A stretch of 64,000 bases of DNA from contig CAJYWN010000009.1 of assembly GCA_913778275.1 (NCBI GenBank), forward strand, positions 129,154-193,153, given 5' to 3'. Positions 54,044-62,835 of the stretch are shown in pieces. This stretch comes from an uncultured Chryseobacterium sp. (lineage in GTDB: Bacteria; Bacteroidota; Bacteroidia; Flavobacteriales; Weeksellaceae). The translations under genes and the position numbers were made by a program. Under the pieces are notes generated by a model, which was not told where the DNA came from, did no database searches, and saw only the letters and a list, made by a program, of their open reading frames with translations. Position 1 is the stretch's first letter. Every line of letters begins with the position of its first letter.

Positions 54044-55141
54044 ATGATAAAAAATGTACATATTAAAGCATATGAGAGAGGTCTTGTTTTCAAAAATGGA
54101 AACCTGGTCGATATCCTGAAAGAAGGAAGCTTCTGGGTTTTTGGGAATAAATCTGTAGAGATCTACGATATGAAATATTCTTTTAAAAGCAATACTGAAC
54201 TTACTCTTTTGCTGAAGAATGAGAGGCTGAAAACCATGCTGGATGTGGTTGAAGTGAAAGACGGTGAAATCGTTCTTGTTTACGAAAACGGGATTTTCAA
54301 AGAAGTATTGAATGTAGGGCAGTACGCTTTCTGGAAAGGTGTTTTTAACAGAGAATTTCAAAAAATCGATGTCACAAAAGTAGAGATTACCGAAAATATT
54401 TCCAGGAATATTATGGAAAATGCAAAGCTTAAAAGTTTTGTAAGAAAATTTACCATCACCAACCAGTATAAAGGTCTTTTGCTGGTTGACGGAAAGCTGG
54501 ACCGCGTTTTAGATGCCGGAACATACTATTTCTGGAACAATGAAACTTCTATAGAGGTGAAAGCCATTGATACCAGAATGCAGCAAATGGAAATTGCAGG
54601 GCAGGAATTGCTTACAAAGGATAAAGCAATGCTCAGAATTAATTTTTATGTCCGTTTCCAGGTGGAAAATATCGTGAAAGCGCTTATGGAGAATAAAGAA
54701 TATGACAAGCAATTGTACATTCTGATGCATCTGGCGTTGAGAGAATTCGTAGGCGCTTTAACCCTTGATGAACTGCTGGTGAAAAAAGATTCCGTAGGAA
54801 AAGAAATCCTGGAGAATCTGGGAAATAAGGCTGAAGATTTAGGTCTGAAAGCTGCTGATGCAGGAATTCGGGATGTCATTTTAACAGGCGAAATGAAAGA
54901 AATCATGAACCAGGTTCTCATTGCCGAAAAGAAAGCCCAGGCCAACACCATCATGAGACGTGAAGAAACGGCTTCCACAAGAAGTTTGTTGAACACTGCG
55001 AAACTCATGGAAGAAAACGAAGTGCTCTGGAAGCTGAAAGAAATGGAATACATGGAGAAAATTGCCGATAAGATCGGAGATATTACCGTGTCCGGGAACC
55101 ATAATATTGTTGCTCAGCTGAAAGAGATCTTTACCAAATAA
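54044..55141 (+). CDS. Slipin (SPFH/Band 7) family protein
   Basis: A 365-residue protein with a C-terminal SPFH/Band 7 domain (IDTRMQQMEIAGQELLTKDK near residue 177, then FYVRFQVENIVKALM and REFVGALTLDELLVKKD) and a helical tail (LIAEKKAQANTIMRREETA). The N-terminus contains about three copies of a short slipin motif with the pattern GLVxxNGxLxxVLxxGxYxFW (near residues 13, 80 and 144). The hydrophobic membrane helix common in slipins is not evident, so it may be cytosolic. Slipins are recurrent partners in predicted RNA-repair loci. It follows the tRNA-like region directly and ends at a hairpin terminator. Confidence 0.85.
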   Translation: MIKNVHIKAYERGLVFKNGNLVDILKEGSFWVFGNKSVEIYDMKYSFKSNTELTLLLKNERLKTMLDVVEVKDGEIVLVYENGIFKEVLNVGQYAFWKGVFNREFQKIDVTKVEITENISRNIMENAKLKSFVRKFTITNQYKGLLLVDGKLDRVLDAGTYYFWNNETSIEVKAIDTRMQQMEIAGQELLTKDKAMLRINFYVRFQVENIVKALMENKEYDKQLYILMHLALREFVGALTLDELLVKKDSVGKEILENLGNKAEDLGLKAADAGIRDVILTGEMKEIMNQVLIAEKKAQANTIMRREETASTRSLLNTAKLMEENEVLWKLKEMEYMEKIADKIGDITVSGNHNIVAQLKEIFTK

Positions 55142-55160
55142 ACTAATACCTGTCTTCATA

Positions 55161-55192
55161 GATTCCGGCTTTGCGAAAGCAAAGCCGGAATC
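55161..55192. terminator. Bidirectional terminator
   Basis: GATTCCGGCTTTGC and GCAAAGCCGGAATC form a perfect 14-bp stem with a GAAA loop, between the convergent slipin and VOC genes. Confidence 0.9.
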
Positions 55193-55198
55193 GTTTTG

Positions 55199-55648
55199 TC
55201 ACGAAGTCTTCTCCAGCCATTCTTCATAAGAAAGAATTCCCAGCTCTGGTTTCCCTTCACCTTCCAGAATGCAGATCAGCTCCAGCTGATTTCCGTCGGG
55301 ATCGTTAAAATAAACTGCCAAAGCCGGCATCCAGGCAAAAACCATCGGTTTTTCATTTCCGTTTCTAAGGAAATTATAGGGAAGTAAATCTCAATTCTTC
55401 AAAAACTCAACAGACTTATTCAGAATGTCGTCTTTATCAGCCGTGAAAGCAAAATGACGGGTTTGAAGGTTTTCTTTTTGTTCCCAAAGGCCCAACATGA
55501 ATTCTTTATCCTTTCCCACCCATAAAAAAGCAATCCGGCGGTTTTCATCCTGATGTGCCAGCTTCAACCCCAATATTTCCGTATAAAATGTGACGGAATT
55601 TTCCAGATTGCTTACCTGGACATGGGTTTCATATAATCCTTTAATCAT
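55199..55648 (-). pseudogene. VOC/glyoxalase-family protein, interrupted by in-frame TGA
   Basis: Read leftward from ATG at 55648, the frame encodes a typical VOC protein (IKGLYETHVQVSNLENSVTF, then AFLWVGKDKEFMLGLWEQ). It hits TGA at 55391-55393 after SVEFLKN, codon 86. The same frame then continues without a shift as DLLPYNFLRNGNEKPMVF, AVYFNDPDGNQLELICILEG and ILSYEEWLEKTS to a TGA at 55199. The second half contains the expected metal-ligand Glu in the DPDGNQLELI motif, so one codon, possibly an ancestral Trp TGG, became a stop. It is either a nonsense pseudogene or a sequencing error. Confidence 0.85.
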
Positions 55649-55794
55649 GATTTAATTTGCTGGAGCAAAGCTATGAAACAAAGGTCCGAACTTATAAGAT
55701 TATTCATTTCTAAAACAAAAACTGCTGATAGATAAAATTTAATGCTTGTCCAAATCAGCGATAGCACAATATTGGATAATGACTTTCTTGTGTA

Positions 55795-55802
55795 TACCTT
55801 TG
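55795..55802 (+). promoter_or_regulatory. Bacteroidetes promoter for sulP
   Basis: TACCTTTG fits TAnnTTTG, with a TTG at 55772-55774 about 20 bp upstream. The ATG at 55809 lies only 6 nt after the box, so the mRNA should be leaderless or nearly so. The upstream in-frame start at 55746 would precede the transcript. Confidence 0.7.
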
Positions 55803-55808
55803 CTGCAG

Positions 55809-57347
55809 ATGAAAACAACAACCGCTTTATTCGATTTCTCAAAAAAAATAAATTATAAAAACGAATTGCTCGCCGGCTTTACGGTCGCCATGACCATGAT
55901 TCCCGAGTCTCTTTCTTTTGCGATTCTTGCAGGACTTTCGCCACTTACAGGCCTCTATGCCGCATTTATGATGGGGCTGGTTACCGCTGTTTTCGGCGGC
56001 CGTCCGGGAATGGTTTCCGGGGGAGCTGGTGCTACCATTGTTGTCCTTATTGCTTTAATAAAAACTCATGGTGTAGAATATCTTTTTGCTACCGTAATTC
56101 TGGCGGGGATATTTCAGATGCTGGTGGGAATTTTCAAATTGGGGAAATTTGTAAGGCTGATTCCGCAACCCGTAATGTACGGCTTTTTAAATGGTCTCGC
56201 TGTTATCATTTTTATGGCTCAGGTAGAGCAGTTTAAAATTGTAAGTGAAAACGGAGCAACCAGCTGGCTTCAGGGAACAGCATTATACGTCATGTTGGGT
56301 CTTACCTTACTTACCATCGCAATTGTTTATTTTTTTCCGAAAATTACAAAAGTGGTACCGGCTTCTCTTGTAGCAATCCTCGTTGTTTTCGGAATTGTGG
56401 CGGGTTTGGGAATTCATACAAAAACTGTTGCCGATATCGCAAGTATCAGCGGAACTCTGCCTGCTTTTCATATTCCGGATCTTCCTTTTTCAATGGAAAC
56501 CTTACAGATTATTTTCCCTTACGCTCTTGTCATGGCGGGAGTAGGATTGATCGAATCTCTTCTTACCTTATCCATGGTAGATGAAATTACCAATACAAAA
56601 GGAAATACAAATAAAGAATCGGTTGCACAGGGAATGGCTAATATGACTAACGGATTTTTCGGAGGGATGGGTGGCTGTGCCATGGTTGCCCAGACTTTGG
56701 TCAACCTAAATGCAGGTTCCCGGGCAAGGCTTTCAGGAATTATAGCATCAATCACTATTTTAATTATCATTCTTGTGGGTGCCCCGTTTATCGAAAAAAT
56801 TCCGATGGCCGCTTTGGTGGGAGTCATGATGATGGTGGCTATCAGTACTTTTCAGTGGGTTTCCATACGAATTGTCAACAAAATGCCGAAATCCGATATT
56901 TTTGTCGGGATTACAGTCGCTTTAATTACCATTATATTACACAACCTGGCTTTGGCTGTTCTTGTCGGGGTAATCATTTCAGCATTGGTTTTTGCGTGGG
57001 ACAATGCCAGAAGAATCCGTGCCAGAAAATATACGGATGAAAACGGAGTGAAATATTATCAGATTTCCGGACCGCTGTTTTTCGGATCGGTTACTACTTT
57101 TACTGATAAATTCGATCCTGTTAATGATCCCAATCAGGTGGTGATTGATTTCAGAGAAAGCAGAATTGTGGATATGAGCGCCATTGATGCTTTAGACAAA
57201 TTATCTAAAAAATACGCACAGCAAAATAAAAAGCTGCACTTAAAACACCTAAGCGAAGACTGCCGTAAAATGTTGAAGAATGCTGAAGCAGTGATCGAGG
57301 TAAACGTTCAGGATGATCCTACGTACAAGGTGATGCCGGAGAAATAG
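55809..57347 (+). CDS. SulP family inorganic anion transporter
   Basis: A 512-residue membrane protein from ATG 55809. It has the SulP pattern: a first segment AGFTVAMTMIPESLSFAILAGLSPLTGLYAAFM (read in pieces), then GRPGMVSGGAGAT and about 12 helices, ending with a soluble STAS domain (YQISGPLFFGSVTTFTDKF, then VVIDFRESRIVDMSAIDALD). It moves sulfate, bicarbonate or other small anions across the inner membrane; the substrate is unknown. It stands alone, after the broken VOC gene. Confidence 0.93.
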   Translation: MKTTTALFDFSKKINYKNELLAGFTVAMTMIPESLSFAILAGLSPLTGLYAAFMMGLVTAVFGGRPGMVSGGAGATIVVLIALIKTHGVEYLFATVILAGIFQMLVGIFKLGKFVRLIPQPVMYGFLNGLAVIIFMAQVEQFKIVSENGATSWLQGTALYVMLGLTLLTIAIVYFFPKITKVVPASLVAILVVFGIVAGLGIHTKTVADIASISGTLPAFHIPDLPFSMETLQIIFPYALVMAGVGLIESLLTLSMVDEITNTKGNTNKESVAQGMANMTNGFFGGMGGCAMVAQTLVNLNAGSRARLSGIIASITILIIILVGAPFIEKIPMAALVGVMMMVAISTFQWVSIRIVNKMPKSDIFVGITVALITIILHNLALAVLVGVIISALVFAWDNARRIRARKYTDENGVKYYQISGPLFFGSVTTFTDKFDPVNDPNQVVIDFRESRIVDMSAIDALDKLSKKYAQQNKKLHLKHLSEDCRKMLKNAEAVIEVNVQDDPTYKVMPEK

Positions 57348-57743
57348 GAGGATTTTTGAGTTTTGGAGCTTTAAAGTTATAAATTGAGTGTTTGAGAAGA
57401 TTGTGTGGCGGGAAGTTGGAAGATGGAAATTGGAAGAGCAATGATGAAAGTTTATAAATACTCCGCAAAAATCTGAGAAATCATTGGGAAAGTAAGTCTG
57501 ATAAAAATCCGTGCAATCTGTGGTAAATAAAAACATTTGATATTATTAAGAATTTTTAAAAATTAACCCTTATTATAAATCATAAAAATTTCTTAAAACA
57601 CCGCTCAACATTTATCCATTAATTTAAAAATTTTATCTTTGGGTTAAATTGACATCAGAAGAAGCATTGATGATAAGAATTATTGAAACTTACTGAACAT
57701 CTTTTTCAAGAAAATAAGCTAAATAACTTTTAACTAAACCGTT
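57348..57743. other. Intergenic gap before the Ter operon
   Basis: No gene is seen. A short tandem repeat GGAAGTTGGAAGATGGAAAT, plus TGGAAG, lies at 57411-57436, and a TCCGTGCAATCTGTGG motif typical of Bacteroidetes spacers lies near 57510. The -7 box TATCTTTG at 57634-57641 probably drives the Ter operon, giving a leader of about 95 nt. Confidence 0.6.
57634..57641 (+). promoter_or_regulatory. -7 box of the Ter operon
   Basis: TATCTTTG matches the consensus and is the only such box between sulP and the HAD gene. Confidence 0.65.
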
Positions 57744-58418
57744 TTGAAAACAGATATTGACATCCATAATCATTCACATTTTTCCTTTGATCTGTGGCTT
57801 ACCCTAATAAAATCTCACCCCGAATTTAAAGCTAAAAGAGTTGAGCTGTTCTCTTCATTTTTTGAAGTTAACAAGCGGGTTGATGAAGTGGCAAAAATTG
57901 TAAAATATTACGATGACCTGTGCAATTCCATCAATGAAATAATTGGCGGAAATGTAGATACATTTGAAATTTACTTACTGATCCTGCATGCTTTGGAAGT
58001 TGATCTGAAACAAATCAATAAAGATCAGCTGAATGAATTCTATCAAAAAAGTGAAGACTTGTTTCTGGAATATAAGCCTGTTGTGATTTTCGAAAACCTT
58101 CATGAATTTTTTGATGAAATTAAAAATCAGGGAAAGACGATTAATATTCTCAGCAACACTGGTTTTATCAAAGGAAAGACCATGCGGAAATTTCTGATTA
58201 ATGAAAACCTTGATCAGTATATTGATTTCCATATTTATTCTGACGAAACCAATTGCTCAAAGCCAGATCCGAAAATATTTCAGGAAGTGAAAAACCTGCT
58301 TAAAAATCAGGATCTGAATCACTCACAGATATTACACATCGGAGACAATCCTATTGCAGACTACAAGGGCGCAAAGGATTTCGGTTTTAGTGCACACTTA
58401 CTCACACACAAAATATAA
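57744..58418 (+). CDS. HAD-superfamily hydrolase of the Ter operon
   Basis: A 224-residue haloacid dehalogenase-like phosphatase. Motif I is HFSFDLWLTLIKS (nucleophile Asp), motif II INILSNTGF, motif III KPDPKIF and motif IV HIGDNPIADYKGAKDFG. No in-frame ATG is suitably placed, so a TTG start at 57744 is likely. HAD phosphatases recur in Ter-associated operons with a phosphoribosyltransferase, where they are thought to build or process a nucleoside-like metabolite. It is the first gene of the seven-gene Ter cluster and is followed 3 bp later by the PRTase gene. Confidence 0.8.
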   Translation: MKTDIDIHNHSHFSFDLWLTLIKSHPEFKAKRVELFSSFFEVNKRVDEVAKIVKYYDDLCNSINEIIGGNVDTFEIYLLILHALEVDLKQINKDQLNEFYQKSEDLFLEYKPVVIFENLHEFFDEIKNQGKTINILSNTGFIKGKTMRKFLINENLDQYIDFHIYSDETNCSKPDPKIFQEVKNLLKNQDLNHSQILHIGDNPIADYKGAKDFGFSAHLLTHKI

Positions 58419-58421
58419 ATT

Positions 58422-59246
58422 ATGAACAAACGATACAGCTTACACCATATCCGTTCTGCAGACGAGTTCACTTTTTCACCCGCGGAATACAGCTATTTCA
58501 AGTATGGAGACAAATCGTATGCTGCAAAATTTGCCAGAGAATTATTCGAAGGATTTATTTCTGCACACGAAAATATTCTTGATACAGATAAAGACATTGT
58601 GGTTCTGCCGAGTCCATATATGGCAATTCCTACGGCTTCCAATTTTTTATGTTTTTACTTTAAAAAACATCTGGATTTTTATTTGTTTCAGAAAGGAAAA
58701 AAATCAAGTATTCTTTCAAAAATCAACAGAAATCACACATACACGACGGATTACGGGAATTTAAGCTTTGAAGACCGTAAAAATCTGATTGCCAACGATA
58801 CTTATTATCTTGATAAAGATTTTCTTAGAGGAAAACTTTGTATTTTTATAGACGATATCAAAATAACCGGAAGTCATGAGTTTACCGTGAATAAAATTCT
58901 TAACGAATATCAGGTAGAAGCAGATTTTCTGTTCATGTACTATGCAGAGCTGATAAATCTTGAGCTTGATCCGAAAATTGAAAATTATTTCAATTACTAT
59001 GCGGTAAAAAACGTAGAGCATATCGCAGAAGTAATGCTGAAACCAAGTTTCCAATTCAATACAAGAATTGTAAAATACATTTTAGGACTGGATTCAGGTA
59101 ATTTTGACTATCTTTCGTCTAAAGTAAAAAAAGAACAGATGGATCACCTGTTGGAACTGGCGATCAGCAACAACTATCATTTAATAAAAGAATACGAAAA
59201 CAATATTAATACATTAACACAAACTGAACTATATTATGGCTATTAA
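58422..59246 (+). CDS. Ter-associated phosphoribosyltransferase
   Basis: A 274-residue protein. DIVVLPSPYMAIPTASNF near residue 60 and the segment KLCIFIDDIKITGSHEFTVNKIL near residue 144 correspond to strands of the phosphoribosyltransferase (PRTase) fold, with IDDIKITGS as the PRPP-binding motif. PRTases are standard partners in Ter operons, where they may make a specialised nucleoside. It follows the HAD gene by 3 bp and overlaps the terD gene by 11 bp. Confidence 0.82.
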   Translation: MNKRYSLHHIRSADEFTFSPAEYSYFKYGDKSYAAKFARELFEGFISAHENILDTDKDIVVLPSPYMAIPTASNFLCFYFKKHLDFYLFQKGKKSSILSKINRNHTYTTDYGNLSFEDRKNLIANDTYYLDKDFLRGKLCIFIDDIKITGSHEFTVNKILNEYQVEADFLFMYYAELINLELDPKIENYFNYYAVKNVEHIAEVMLKPSFQFNTRIVKYILGLDSGNFDYLSSKVKKEQMDHLLELAISNNYHLIKEYENNINTLTQTELYYGY

Positions 59247-59790
59247 CTTACAGAAAGGACAAAGAGAAAATATAAACGCACCAAAATTTACCGTAGGTTT
59301 AGGATGGGACATCAACAATACCTCTACAGGAACGGCTTTTGATCTTGATGCTTCTTTATTTTTATTGGGAGAAGATAAAAAATTGATTTCCGATAATCAC
59401 TTTATTTTTTACAACAACCTTGAATCTCCGGATAAAGCAGTGATCCATTCCGGTGATAATTTAACCGGTGACGGAGCAGGAGACGATGAGCAGATTAAAA
59501 TCGATTTAACCAAAATTGATGCTGCCGTAAAAGAAATCATTGTTGTGGTGACGATTCACGAAGCAGATTCCAGAAGACAGAACTTCGGACAGGTAAGAAA
59601 CTCTTTCATCAGAATTTTTAATACAGATACCAACGAAGAATTATTAAAGTACGAACTGGACGAAGATTTCTCCATCGAAACAGCAGTAGAATTCGGAAGA
59701 ATATACAACAGAAACGGCGAATGGAAGTTTGAAGCCGCAGGAAGCGGACAGCGAGAAGGTCTTGAAAAATTTGTAGCAATGTATCAATAA
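59236..59790 (+). CDS. terD: TerD family protein (1)
   Basis: A 184-residue TerD protein. It contains the calcium-binding pattern GLGWDINNTSTGTAFDLDAS (near residue 22) and IHSGDNLTGDGAGDDEQIKIDL (near residue 70), with the Asp/Glu-rich loops of the family, and ends IYNRNGEWKFEAAGSG. TerD proteins bind calcium and act in tellurite and stress responses with TerC and TelA. It overlaps the PRTase gene by 11 bp; another TerD gene is at 62058. Confidence 0.94.
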   Translation: MAINLQKGQRENINAPKFTVGLGWDINNTSTGTAFDLDASLFLLGEDKKLISDNHFIFYNNLESPDKAVIHSGDNLTGDGAGDDEQIKIDLTKIDAAVKEIIVVVTIHEADSRRQNFGQVRNSFIRIFNTDTNEELLKYELDEDFSIETAVEFGRIYNRNGEWKFEAAGSGQREGLEKFVAMYQ

Positions 59791-59797
59791 TCTTATC

Positions 59798-60967
59798 ATG
59801 GATAACCAACCTAATCAACCCATAGATCCGCTGGGATCAATCGAACCGTTAAAAACATTTGAGCCGACTCCCCTGGATCCTCCACCGGGACAGGTACAAA
59901 GTACACCTCCCGCTCCGCTTGTGGACAGGGAAGGAAATGTAAACCTTACCCAATTGCCATCGGAAGAACGCCAGAAATACGAAGTTCTCGCAGATTCTAT
60001 TGATGAAACCAATCCGGGATCTATTGTAAACTTCGGGGCAGATCTTCAGAGAACTTTGTCTAATCAGAGTGACAGTTTCTTAGGGAATGTGAGAAGATCC
60101 AACTCAGGAGAAGTGGGAGAACTCATCAATAATTTATTGGTTGAGCTGAATTACGTTGATGTAGAAGAGCTGAATCAGAATAAATTCAAAAGCTTTTTAA
60201 GCAAATTACCTTTCATGAAAAGCGTAATGACGCAGATTGAAAATTTATTTGCCAAATACGATAAGATCATCAACAATATCGACCAGATTTCCTACAAAGT
60301 AAATGCAGGAATTATTACTTCTACAAAAGATAATGCAGTCTTGCAGACCATTTTTGAAAGCAATGTCAACGCAATAAAGCAGATCGAAGAACTGGTAATT
60401 GCCGGTAACCTGAGAATGGAAAAAGCAGCGACTGAACTTGCTGCCATGGAAGCTGCGCCGCAGAACTATCAGGATTATCAGATTGCTGATAAAAGAGATT
60501 TTATAGCAAGATTGGACCGAAGACTGGCTGATCTTAAAGTGGTGCGCTTGATCATGATGCAGTCGCTTCCACAGATCAGACTTGTTCAGAACAACAATGT
60601 ATCGATTGCCGAAAAAGCGCAGACTATTCTCACAACAACGCTTCCGCTTTGGAAAAATCAGCTTTCTTTAGCAGTAGCTATGTACAGACAGCAGCAGAAT
60701 ATTGAAATTCAGCAGAAAGTTTCTTCTACTACAGAAGAGATTTTAAGAAAAAATGCAGAACGTCTCGGCCAGAACTCAATCAATGTAGCTAGAGCCAACG
60801 AACAGACTGTGGTTTCCATCGAAACATTGAGAGAGACAACGTCGAAATTAATCAATACACTGAACGAGGTAAAACAGATTCAGAAACAGGGAGCCGAAGG
60901 AAGAAGAAAGCTGGATCAGGATCTGATGACGCTGGAACACGAACTGAAAGCGAACGTAAGAGGATAA
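59798..60967 (+). CDS. telA: TelA/toxic anion resistance protein
   Basis: A 389-residue protein of the TelA (KlaA) family. After a Pro-rich N-terminus (residues 1-45) it is mostly helical coiled-coil (FMKSVMTQIENLFAKYDKI, AKYDKIINNIDQISYKVNAG region, LPLWKNQLSLAVAMYRQQQN and the NARRIIN-like tail). Family members are linked to resistance to tellurite and other toxic anions and to colicins. It is probably cytoplasmic or membrane-associated. It sits between the TerD gene (7-bp gap) and the unknown gene at 60983. Confidence 0.92.
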   Translation: MDNQPNQPIDPLGSIEPLKTFEPTPLDPPPGQVQSTPPAPLVDREGNVNLTQLPSEERQKYEVLADSIDETNPGSIVNFGADLQRTLSNQSDSFLGNVRRSNSGEVGELINNLLVELNYVDVEELNQNKFKSFLSKLPFMKSVMTQIENLFAKYDKIINNIDQISYKVNAGIITSTKDNAVLQTIFESNVNAIKQIEELVIAGNLRMEKAATELAAMEAAPQNYQDYQIADKRDFIARLDRRLADLKVVRLIMMQSLPQIRLVQNNNVSIAEKAQTILTTTLPLWKNQLSLAVAMYRQQQNIEIQQKVSSTTEEILRKNAERLGQNSINVARANEQTVVSIETLRETTSKLINTLNEVKQIQKQGAEGRRKLDQDLMTLEHELKANVRG

Positions 60968-60982
60968 TAGCATTGTAAAAAG

Positions 60983-61930
60983 GTGAATGATGAAGCCGTA
61001 AACATACTGTCCCAAAGCAAAAGAAGATTAACGAAACTTAAACTTCTTGCTGATTTTTTTGAAAATGTTGATATCATCTCCATCTACATTAAGACGGATA
61101 GTATCCATACTCTTTTTCTGGAAAATAAGGCGTTGGATTACAGTAACCTGGAACTGTTTCACCTGCAGTACACCGACAGTCTCATTGAGCTTCTGACGAA
61201 AATAAAAAGGCAGAAGGAAAATGATATGCTGGCGATGATCAATGAGATAGATGTCAACAGGAAATACATTTCCGGATTTGAGGAAAAACAATCATACGGC
61301 TTTGAGACAGACCGGAAAATGTACAGCGGAAATTTTTCGCATCACCTGAAAAGGCTCTATCAGGATCTTACGGAAAACAAATTTACGGTCAACTGGGATG
61401 ATGTGCTGTATTTCCATAAAAAATACGCTGCGGAATTCTACAGATCGGAAGTCGATGAAGAGCTGCTGAAACCGGGCGCTTTTCCGGCTTACCGCTATCA
61501 GGATTACCAGATAGAAAGAAAACTGCTGGGAAGGCTTAACATTCAGAACTTTAAAGTTCGTTTCGTGTGCGGGTATGCTGTTTCGGGTAATGAATATGAG
61601 CTGTTTAAAATTTTCCAGTCAGAAGATTTTTTCATCTTCGATATTGAAGGACAAAAAATGTATTTAACGGATCCTGAAAAAATGGAAAAACTGAATACAG
61701 CTCCCAATGAATCGAACCGCGGCATCATCATCAGCCAGCTGAAAAAGAAAAATGAAGAGCTTGAAGAAGCAATGGCCGAAAGAAAAAGAACATTGCCAGA
61801 ACAGGTGGCAGCTGTCCTGAAAGATTATATTAAAAATTTGGAAAATACAGATATCATCAGCAAAATATTTGATATCAACGAAGAAACAAACATCCTTCGG
61901 GCAATGCTGAATTTAAATTTAAATAATTAA
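60983..61930 (+). CDS. Unknown protein of the Ter operon
   Basis: A 315-residue protein starting at a GTG 15 bp after telA. It is rich in charged residues, with a helical N-terminus (ILSQSKRRLTKLKLLADFFE) and a predicted coiled coil near residues 248-285 (QLKKKNEELEEAMAERKR). The central region includes RKYISGFEEKQSYGFETDRK and FHKKYAAEFYRSEVDEELL. It resembles no family I recognise. Position inside a Ter operon suggests a partner of TelA or TerD, but no function can be assigned. Confidence 0.6.
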   Translation: MNDEAVNILSQSKRRLTKLKLLADFFENVDIISIYIKTDSIHTLFLENKALDYSNLELFHLQYTDSLIELLTKIKRQKENDMLAMINEIDVNRKYISGFEEKQSYGFETDRKMYSGNFSHHLKRLYQDLTENKFTVNWDDVLYFHKKYAAEFYRSEVDEELLKPGAFPAYRYQDYQIERKLLGRLNIQNFKVRFVCGYAVSGNEYELFKIFQSEDFFIFDIEGQKMYLTDPEKMEKLNTAPNESNRGIIISQLKKKNEELEEAMAERKRTLPEQVAAVLKDYIKNLENTDIISKIFDINEETNILRAMLNLNLNN

Positions 61931-62057
61931 TAAGTACAATCATAAAACCGAAGTAATCATAATCGTAGTATTGTAAAACTAAAAATAGATAAATGTACAG
62001 GTAATGATTCTTCGCTGTTACAATTCGTAAAATACAAACAAAAATAAACATAAAAAG

Positions 62058-62669
62058 ATGGCTATCAACTTACAAAAAGGTCAACGGATAAACCTTACCA
62101 AGGAAAACGGAACAACACTTACTCAGGCTTGCGTAGGGATAAACTGGGGTGCAATTGAGAAAAAAGGATTCTTCGGGGGAATTACCCGTGAAGCGGTGGA
62201 TCTCGATGGAAGCTGTATTTTATACGATTCCAATAAAAATGCTGCGGAAGTTATTTATTTCGGGAACCTTAAATCTAAAAACGGTGCGGTACGACACAGC
62301 GGAGACGATCTTACAGGAGATGTTAATGGTGATGACGGACTGGATAATGAAGTGATAACCATAGACTTCAGTAATCTTGACGCCAATGTAGAGCATGTTG
62401 CTCTTGTTCTGAACAGCTACAAAGGTCAGGACTTTGGGACAATTCCATTTGCATCCATCAGAATTTACGAAGGAACTCCTACCAATGTAAGAGAAGTTTT
62501 TGCAAAATATGACATCGCCAATGATGCTTCCTTTAAAGGTCACGTTGCCATGGTGATGGGCGTTTTCTACAGAAGAAACAACGAATGGAAATTCAATGCG
62601 ATCGGTGATCCTACCAAAGACCGGAAATTGCAGGAAACCATTGAAACGGTAAAACAAAAATATTTGTAA
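62058..62669 (+). CDS. TerD family protein (2)
   Basis: A 203-residue TerD paralogue. It keeps the acidic calcium-binding segments (REAVDLDGSCILYDSNKN, VRHSGDDLTGDVNGDDGLDN) and the ending FYRRNNEWKFNAIGDP. It is about 20 residues longer than the TerD at 59236, with an insertion near residue 34 (AIEKKGFFGGITREA). It is followed by a hairpin repeat and then terC. Confidence 0.93.
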   Translation: MAINLQKGQRINLTKENGTTLTQACVGINWGAIEKKGFFGGITREAVDLDGSCILYDSNKNAAEVIYFGNLKSKNGAVRHSGDDLTGDVNGDDGLDNEVITIDFSNLDANVEHVALVLNSYKGQDFGTIPFASIRIYEGTPTNVREVFAKYDIANDASFKGHVAMVMGVFYRRNNEWKFNAIGDPTKDRKLQETIETVKQKYL

Positions 62670-62684
62670 TGTACATTCAATAGG

Positions 62685-62743
62685 AGTGGGCTTCAGCCCA
62701 CTTTATAAAACAGGATTCAATTCGGCTTTAGCCAAAACCTGTT
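62685..62743. repeat. Two adjacent hairpins (possible terminator)
   Basis: AGTGGGCT and AGCCCACT form one hairpin at 62685-62702. AACAGG and CCTGTT enclose GGCTTTAGCC at 62709-62743. Such paired hairpins with GGCTTCAGCC/GGCTTTAGCC cores are common between flavobacterial genes. They may end transcription after terD. Confidence 0.6.
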
Positions 62744-62835
62744 GGAATGTAAATTTGAAAAATAAAATAAAATTAAACAGCAATATTTGTATTCGTACAG
62801 CTATTGCTTTTATCATTTAACAACACACATTAAAA

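Noticed and set aside
50063..55141. RtcB ligase, archease or Ro/TROVE gene in the RNA-repair-like locus
   Set aside because: No reading frame with the expected length or motifs is present here on either strand.
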